From a virus, in IMG/VR virus record IMGVR_UViG_3300043420_000933, positions 1 to 61,231 of that record: DNA of 61,231 nt, one strand, 5' to 3'. The position numbers and the translations under genes were made by a program. Under the pieces are notes generated by a model, which worked only from the letters and a program-made list of their open reading frames with translations, was not told the DNA's origin and made no database searches. Below are positions 58,758 through 61,231 of the stretch, piece after piece. How positions within the stretch are numbered: the first letter of the stretch is position 1; every line of letters begins with the position of its first letter.

Positions 58758-59348
58758 TCAACTTCTGTTTCCCCAAGTAATATCAGGATAAGCTTCAGAA
58801 ACTATTTCTTGAGTTAGTTTATATTTTGTTTGTAGTTTTTTATCCTTACAAAGACAAATAATTTCTGCTTCAAGTGGATGCAAACCCTCTAGTAAATTGA
58901 CAAAAATATTTTCTCTCCTAATTCCATTTAAAGAATCATTCCCACCTTTTACAAAATTATAGAGAAGTGTATATTCTTTTCTAAGGGTAGAATATTTTTG
59001 GTCAATTGCCCCAATTGAAGAATCACTCATTTGTTTAATTGAATCTTCAATTCTTTCAGACATCGTAGATGTCTTCATTGTATTATCACCAAAGAAAGGA
59101 ACATCTCCTTCTGGTAAAAGTGAAATTACTGACTCATCAAAATTCCAAATAAAAATTGCCTTTAACGAGTCGTGTTCATATTTTTTAAGAACTTCAACTT
59201 TTTTTGCGTTTGTTCGTTGAGCATTAACAAGATTCAATACTTCAAAAGCAAATGGATTTGCTGGCAATTCAATGTTTTCATTTAAAACTTTTTTTGCTCT
59301 TGAAGTAGGTTTTCTAGTTGTTGTTTTTTCTTTTGTAGTCATTGTCAT
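58758..59348 (-). CDS. Conserved cyanophage protein, DUF6433-like (196 aa)
   Basis: Lys/Thr-rich start, then NPFAFEVLNLVNAQRTNAKK, EVLKKYEHDSLKAIFIWNFD, SVISLLPEGDVPF and a helical end with EAEIICLCKDKKLQTKYKLT. I associate this layout with DUF6433 of T4-like cyanophages; no biochemical role is known. A late box GATAAATA lies at 59388-59381. Confidence 0.65.
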   Translation of the reverse strand: MTMTTKEKTTTRKPTSRAKKVLNENIELPANPFAFEVLNLVNAQRTNAKKVEVLKKYEHDSLKAIFIWNFDESVISLLPEGDVPFFGDNTMKTSTMSERIEDSIKQMSDSSIGAIDQKYSTLRKEYTLLYNFVKGGNDSLNGIRRENIFVNLLEGLHPLEAEIICLCKDKKLQTKYKLTQEIVSEAYPDITWGNRS

Positions 59349-59380
59349 AAAATTAATACAGAATTAGATTAATTAAAATT

Positions 59381-59388
59381 TATTTATC
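59381..59388 (-). promoter_or_regulatory. T4-type late promoter
   Basis: GATAAATA on the minus strand, overlapping the stop of the membrane-protein gene and about 33 bases before the start at 59348. Confidence 0.5.
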
Positions 59389-59626
59389 ATTCACCATCAT
59401 CGTCATCAGATACATCATCAAAATAGTCTGGTTCAAATCTTACTGAAACAATTTCTTGGTCTATTAACTCACCATTTTTATTGTAAAACTCTGGATGATA
59501 TGCAATTTGTTTTGGTCCTTCTTGGTAGTTCATCATATATTCTCTAGCACTCCACCCAATGAAGAGTCCTACTATAAAAAACAAAACAATTAAAAAAGAA
59601 CCAAATACTAAAGTTATTGCTGACAT
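59387..59626 (-). CDS. Small membrane protein (79 aa)
   Basis: Residues 4-27 form one membrane helix (ITLVFGSFLIVLFFIVGLFI), followed by GWSAREYMMNYQEG and a very acidic tail (DDVSDDDDGE) that would face the cytoplasm. Small bitopic proteins with acidic tails recur in cyanophages; role unknown. Confidence 0.65.
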   Translation of the reverse strand: MSAITLVFGSFLIVLFFIVGLFIGWSAREYMMNYQEGPKQIAYHPEFYNKNGELIDQEIVSVRFEPDYFDDVSDDDDGE

Positions 59627-59643
59627 TGTTCTTCTCCGAGAGA

Positions 59644-59829
59644 CTACTTTTTTTTCATTATATCAAATTCAATCTTGAGATGCATCTCTCTTTTGAGTAG
59701 AGAAAATACTTTTTCAAAATTGAATGTTTTTGATATCAATTTTGTTTCTACTTTCTCTTCTCCTTTTTTTCTAAGCATTAATTCAAAACCACGATTAATG
59801 CTATATTTTTCAGAATTATTTATGGACAC
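59644..59829 (-). CDS. Hypothetical basic protein (61 aa), start uncertain
   Basis: Frame reads SINNSEKYSINRGFELML and KTFNFEKVFSLLKREMHLKI. No ATG at the front: TTG 59835 overlaps the glutaredoxin stop, GTG 59829 follows, and ATG 59778 would give 44 residues. A late box CATAAATA (59824-59817) within this start region would favour the shorter form in late RNA. Function unknown. Confidence 0.45.
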   Translation of the reverse strand: MSINNSEKYSINRGFELMLRKKGEEKVETKLISKTFNFEKVFSLLKREMHLKIEFDIMKKK

Positions 59830-59831
59830 GA

Positions 59832-60080
59832 TCAAAGCATACTATTTTCTTGCAAATATGAAATTGTATCAGCGCATCCACCAATATGCTTGTCATTCAA
59901 AATCACTTGAGGAAAAGTTGAACCTTCCCCAAATTCTGCATAAAATTGTTCTCTATTGAAATCTGTATTAAGTTCATAAGAGATAACATCGTATCCCTTT
60001 GACTCACTTAAAAGATTTAAAACCATTTTTACCTTATCACAATAAGGGCAACCTTGCTTTGAATAAATTGTAAAATTCAT
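59832..60080 (-). CDS. grx: Glutaredoxin
   Basis: 82 residues with the dithiol active site GCPYC at 10-14, the cis-proline in TFPQVILN and GGCADTISYL at the glutathione site. It provides electrons, probably to ribonucleotide reductase, as in other T4-like phages. Length and motif order are standard. Confidence 0.95.
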   Translation of the reverse strand: MNFTIYSKQGCPYCDKVKMVLNLLSESKGYDVISYELNTDFNREQFYAEFGEGSTFPQVILNDKHIGGCADTISYLQENSML

Positions 60081-60084
60081 AATA

Positions 60085-60456
60085 CTACCAAACCTTATTT
60101 TTTCTTTGTGGGTACTTATAGAGCACCTGCTCCTGTTTATTTTCCATCCATTTTAGTATAGCACGTCTTTTTTCTTCTGTAAAAAAAATTTGACCTGAAA
60201 ACCAATCTTCCCAATAAGTATGTTTTTTATCTTGATTGCAATTGTGGCAACAACAAACAACATTGTTTGTGAAATCTGTTCCACCTTTTGATCTTGGAAT
60301 AATATGATCAATTGTAAGGTTTTCTTCAGAATCACAATAAGCACATTTATGATTCCAATGTTCTTTAATGTGTTGCCTCCATATTCGTTTTGCTTCCCCA
60401 GAACTTGTCGTGTAAAGATTGAACAAGTACTCTTTGGACGAATGAAGAGGAGTCAT
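60085..60456 (-). CDS. HNH endonuclease (McrA-like)
   Basis: 123 residues. A front part SSGEAKRIWRQHIKEHWNHK precedes the zinc pair CAYC, the core LTIDHIIPRSKGGTDFTNNV (D-H and N) and CHNCNQDK with the final zinc pair. The layout matches a conserved cyanophage HNH protein, so it may be a resident gene rather than a mobile one. Its ATG lies in the 3' arm of a hairpin next to a late promoter. Confidence 0.85.
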   Translation of the reverse strand: MTPLHSSKEYLFNLYTTSSGEAKRIWRQHIKEHWNHKCAYCDSEENLTIDHIIPRSKGGTDFTNNVVCCCHNCNQDKKHTYWEDWFSGQIFFTEEKRRAILKWMENKQEQVLYKYPQRKNKVW

Positions 60457-60484
60457 AAGTTACTGCGACTTATGATTATTTATT
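60454..60484 (-). promoter_or_regulatory. Late promoter and start-codon hairpin of HNH gene
   Basis: AATAAATA (60484-60477) runs into the inverted repeat CATAAGT-N7-ACTTATG (60474-60454), whose 3' arm contains the ATG of the HNH gene. A late start about six bases past the box would shorten the 5' arm to AAGT. Confidence 0.55.
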
Positions 60485-60581
60485 TGATGATTACAGGTTC
60501 TCCTTGACCTTCTGGAAGTTTGATTTGTGGTAGTTTCTCTAGTTCTTTAACTTCCCAAGATCCACCAACACCACCATCCAT
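60480..60581 (-). CDS. Small ORF (33 aa), start uncertain
   Basis: Frame reads MDGGVGGSWEVKELEKLPQI and KLPEGQGEPVIIK. It stays open upstream through GTG 60587 and 60590 (VVNMDGG). No clear ribosome site. The regular sequence suggests a real short protein. Between 60597 and 60688 I see only a 6-bp AGAACT/AGTTCT inverted repeat. Confidence 0.4.
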   Translation of the reverse strand: MDGGVGGSWEVKELEKLPQIKLPEGQGEPVIIK

Positions 60582-60688
60582 ATTCACCACAATCAAACAT
60601 GTTCACTATTCAACTCCGAGTGGTTTTATGTACGAATACTGGGGAGACTGATCCTTACAGAACTCATTCGTCGTTTAGTTCTTATGAC

Positions 60689-60745
60689 GGACAGTAATAG
60701 GACTGTCCACCACTGACCCCACTGACCTATAAAGTCCAGTAGAAT
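60689..60745 (+). promoter_or_regulatory. ACTGTCC-box promoter of the right-end plus-strand genes
   Basis: ACTGTCC (60702-60708) is followed after exactly 31 bases by TAGAAT (60740-60745) on the plus strand; the gene start is at 60770. The box is half of a perfect 7-bp inverted repeat GGACAGT-AATAGG-ACTGTCC (60689-60708). Confidence 0.65.
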
Positions 60746-60769
60746 ACTGTTGTCAAATTAAACTGCCAA

Positions 60770-60961
60770 ATGAAAAGAAATCTTGTTATTGCATTTGTCA
60801 TTTCCCAGATTGTTGAACTTGGAATCTTCTGGTTGATTTCTGGTCAAAATCTCAATATTTTCTTTGCATTAGTTGGAGTTGATCTCATTCTCACTGCAAT
60901 TTTCTGTAGGGAACAACTCAACAATTTTGTTTCTATTCTTCTGAACAATGAACAAAATTGA
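60770..60961 (+). CDS. Small two-helix membrane protein (63 aa)
   Basis: MKRNLVIAFVISQIVELGIF (helix 1, about 5-24) and a second hydrophobic helix (about 29-45, IFFALVGVDLILTAIF) predict two membrane passes with a short loop. Ends LLNNEQN, overlapping the next ATG by 14 bp. No family recognised. First gene after the box promoter. Confidence 0.65.
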   Translation: MKRNLVIAFVISQIVELGIFWLISGQNLNIFFALVGVDLILTAIFCREQLNNFVSILLNNEQN

Positions 60962-61231
60962 ACTAGCACAAAACCCAAACACACCACAAGAAACATTAAA
61001 AGTCCTTGCGACTGATGAGTATTATAGTGTTCGTCGTTGGATAGCAGAAAACCCAAACACACCACAAGAAACATTAAAAGTCCTTGCGACTGATGAGAAT
61101 TATTGTGTTCGTTATTGGGTAGCACAAAACCCAAACACACCACAAGAAACATTAAAAGTCCTTGCGACTGATGAGAGTTCTTATGTTCGTTGTTGGGTAG
61201 CAGTAAACCCAAACACATCACAAGAGATCTT
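60948..61231 (+). CDS. 26-residue-repeat protein, LRV/HEAT-like (partial, 3' end outside)
   Basis: From ATG 60948 the frame stays open to the window edge (94 codons). Three full units of 26 residues follow each other, consensus NPNTPQETLKVLATDE then Y-VR-WVA, of the variant leucine-rich (LRV) type that forms a superhelical solenoid. DNA copies are spaced exactly 78 bp (60971, 61049, 61127) with long identical cores, so the array is recent or gene-converted. It probably binds a protein partner. No catalytic part is visible. Confidence 0.8.
   Translation, partial: MNKIELAQNPNTPQETLKVLATDEYYSVRRWIAENPNTPQETLKVLATDENYCVRYWVAQNPNTPQETLKVLATDESSYVRCWVAVNPNTSQEI
60971..61231 (+). repeat. 78-bp tandem repeats coding the solenoid
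   Basis: At least three head-to-tail copies with about 45 bp of near-identical core (from AAACCCAAACACACC to GCGACTGATGAG) and a variable part that changes a few surface residues. A fourth copy begins at the edge of the window. Confidence 0.85.

Noticed and set aside
60844-61221. Minus-strand repeat ORF over the solenoid repeats
   Set aside because: It is the reverse reading of the 78-bp units; the plus frame gives the recognised NPNTPxETL repeat and an overlapping start.

Overview
The window is part of the genome of a T4-like myovirus of the marine cyanophage type. It carries T4 homologues gp4, gp48, gp53, gp26, gp27, gp5, gp54, gp32, gp33 and gp59. It also has the cyanophage set: CobS-like ATPase with a VWA partner, PhoH, ThyX, glutaredoxin, a DUF1825-like protein and many small conserved proteins. 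DNA is AT-rich, genes are packed with 1-8 bp ATGA/TAATG overlaps, and T4-type late promoters (TATAAATA and variants) recur. No tRNA, CRISPR or photosynthesis gene was seen.

Layout, left to right. (a) 1-2576, minus: a run of putative internal head proteins bearing a capsid-targeting, prohead-protease-cleavable N-terminus like T4 IPIII. (b) 2619-6677, minus: about 17 small conserved proteins, ending at an HNH endonuclease (6799-7188). (c) 7241-11074: MoxR/CobS-type AAA+ ATPase and a VWA/HExxH protein, separated by a plus-strand homing endonuclease. (d) 11324-48836, minus: baseplate and tail-fibre cluster, transcribed from gp54/gp26 down through hub lysins, gp27-like hub, gp5, spike, fibres, a GC-richer LamG adhesin cassette (20862-24976), a pocket of small early-type genes (19157-20642) and a 2507-residue fibre. 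(e) 48868-52537, plus: gp4, a conserved protein, gp48, gp53 and a small protein, fired by a divergent late promoter. (f) 52607-60581, minus: replication, recombination and late-transcription genes (gp32, DUF1825-like, gp59, gp33, PD-(D/E)XK exonuclease, PhoH), then ThyX, small proteins, glutaredoxin and two HNH genes. (g) 60770-61231, plus: small membrane protein and the start of a protein of 26-residue repeats.

Three regulatory layers can be read from the DNA. Host-type sigma-70 promoters (TTGACA-N16/17-TAnnnT) precede gp32, several small genes and the thyX group. T4-type late promoters precede structural genes. A third class shares the exact box ACTGTCC placed exactly 31 nt upstream of a -10 hexamer (TAGAAT, TAGAAT, TATGAT, TATCAT) at four places: before the AAA+ gene, the VWA gene, the metallopeptidase gene and the right-end plus-strand genes. 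I do not know a described activator for this box; it is the best candidate for an undescribed system here.

Other notable points: late promoters set inside or next to long hairpins directly in front of every HNH gene, a canonical U_UUU_UUC slippery site joining gp26 to a gp51-position ORF in the -1 frame, a tail lysin whose amidase motifs are in permuted order, and a 17-residue ORF that is little more than a capsid-targeting sequence.
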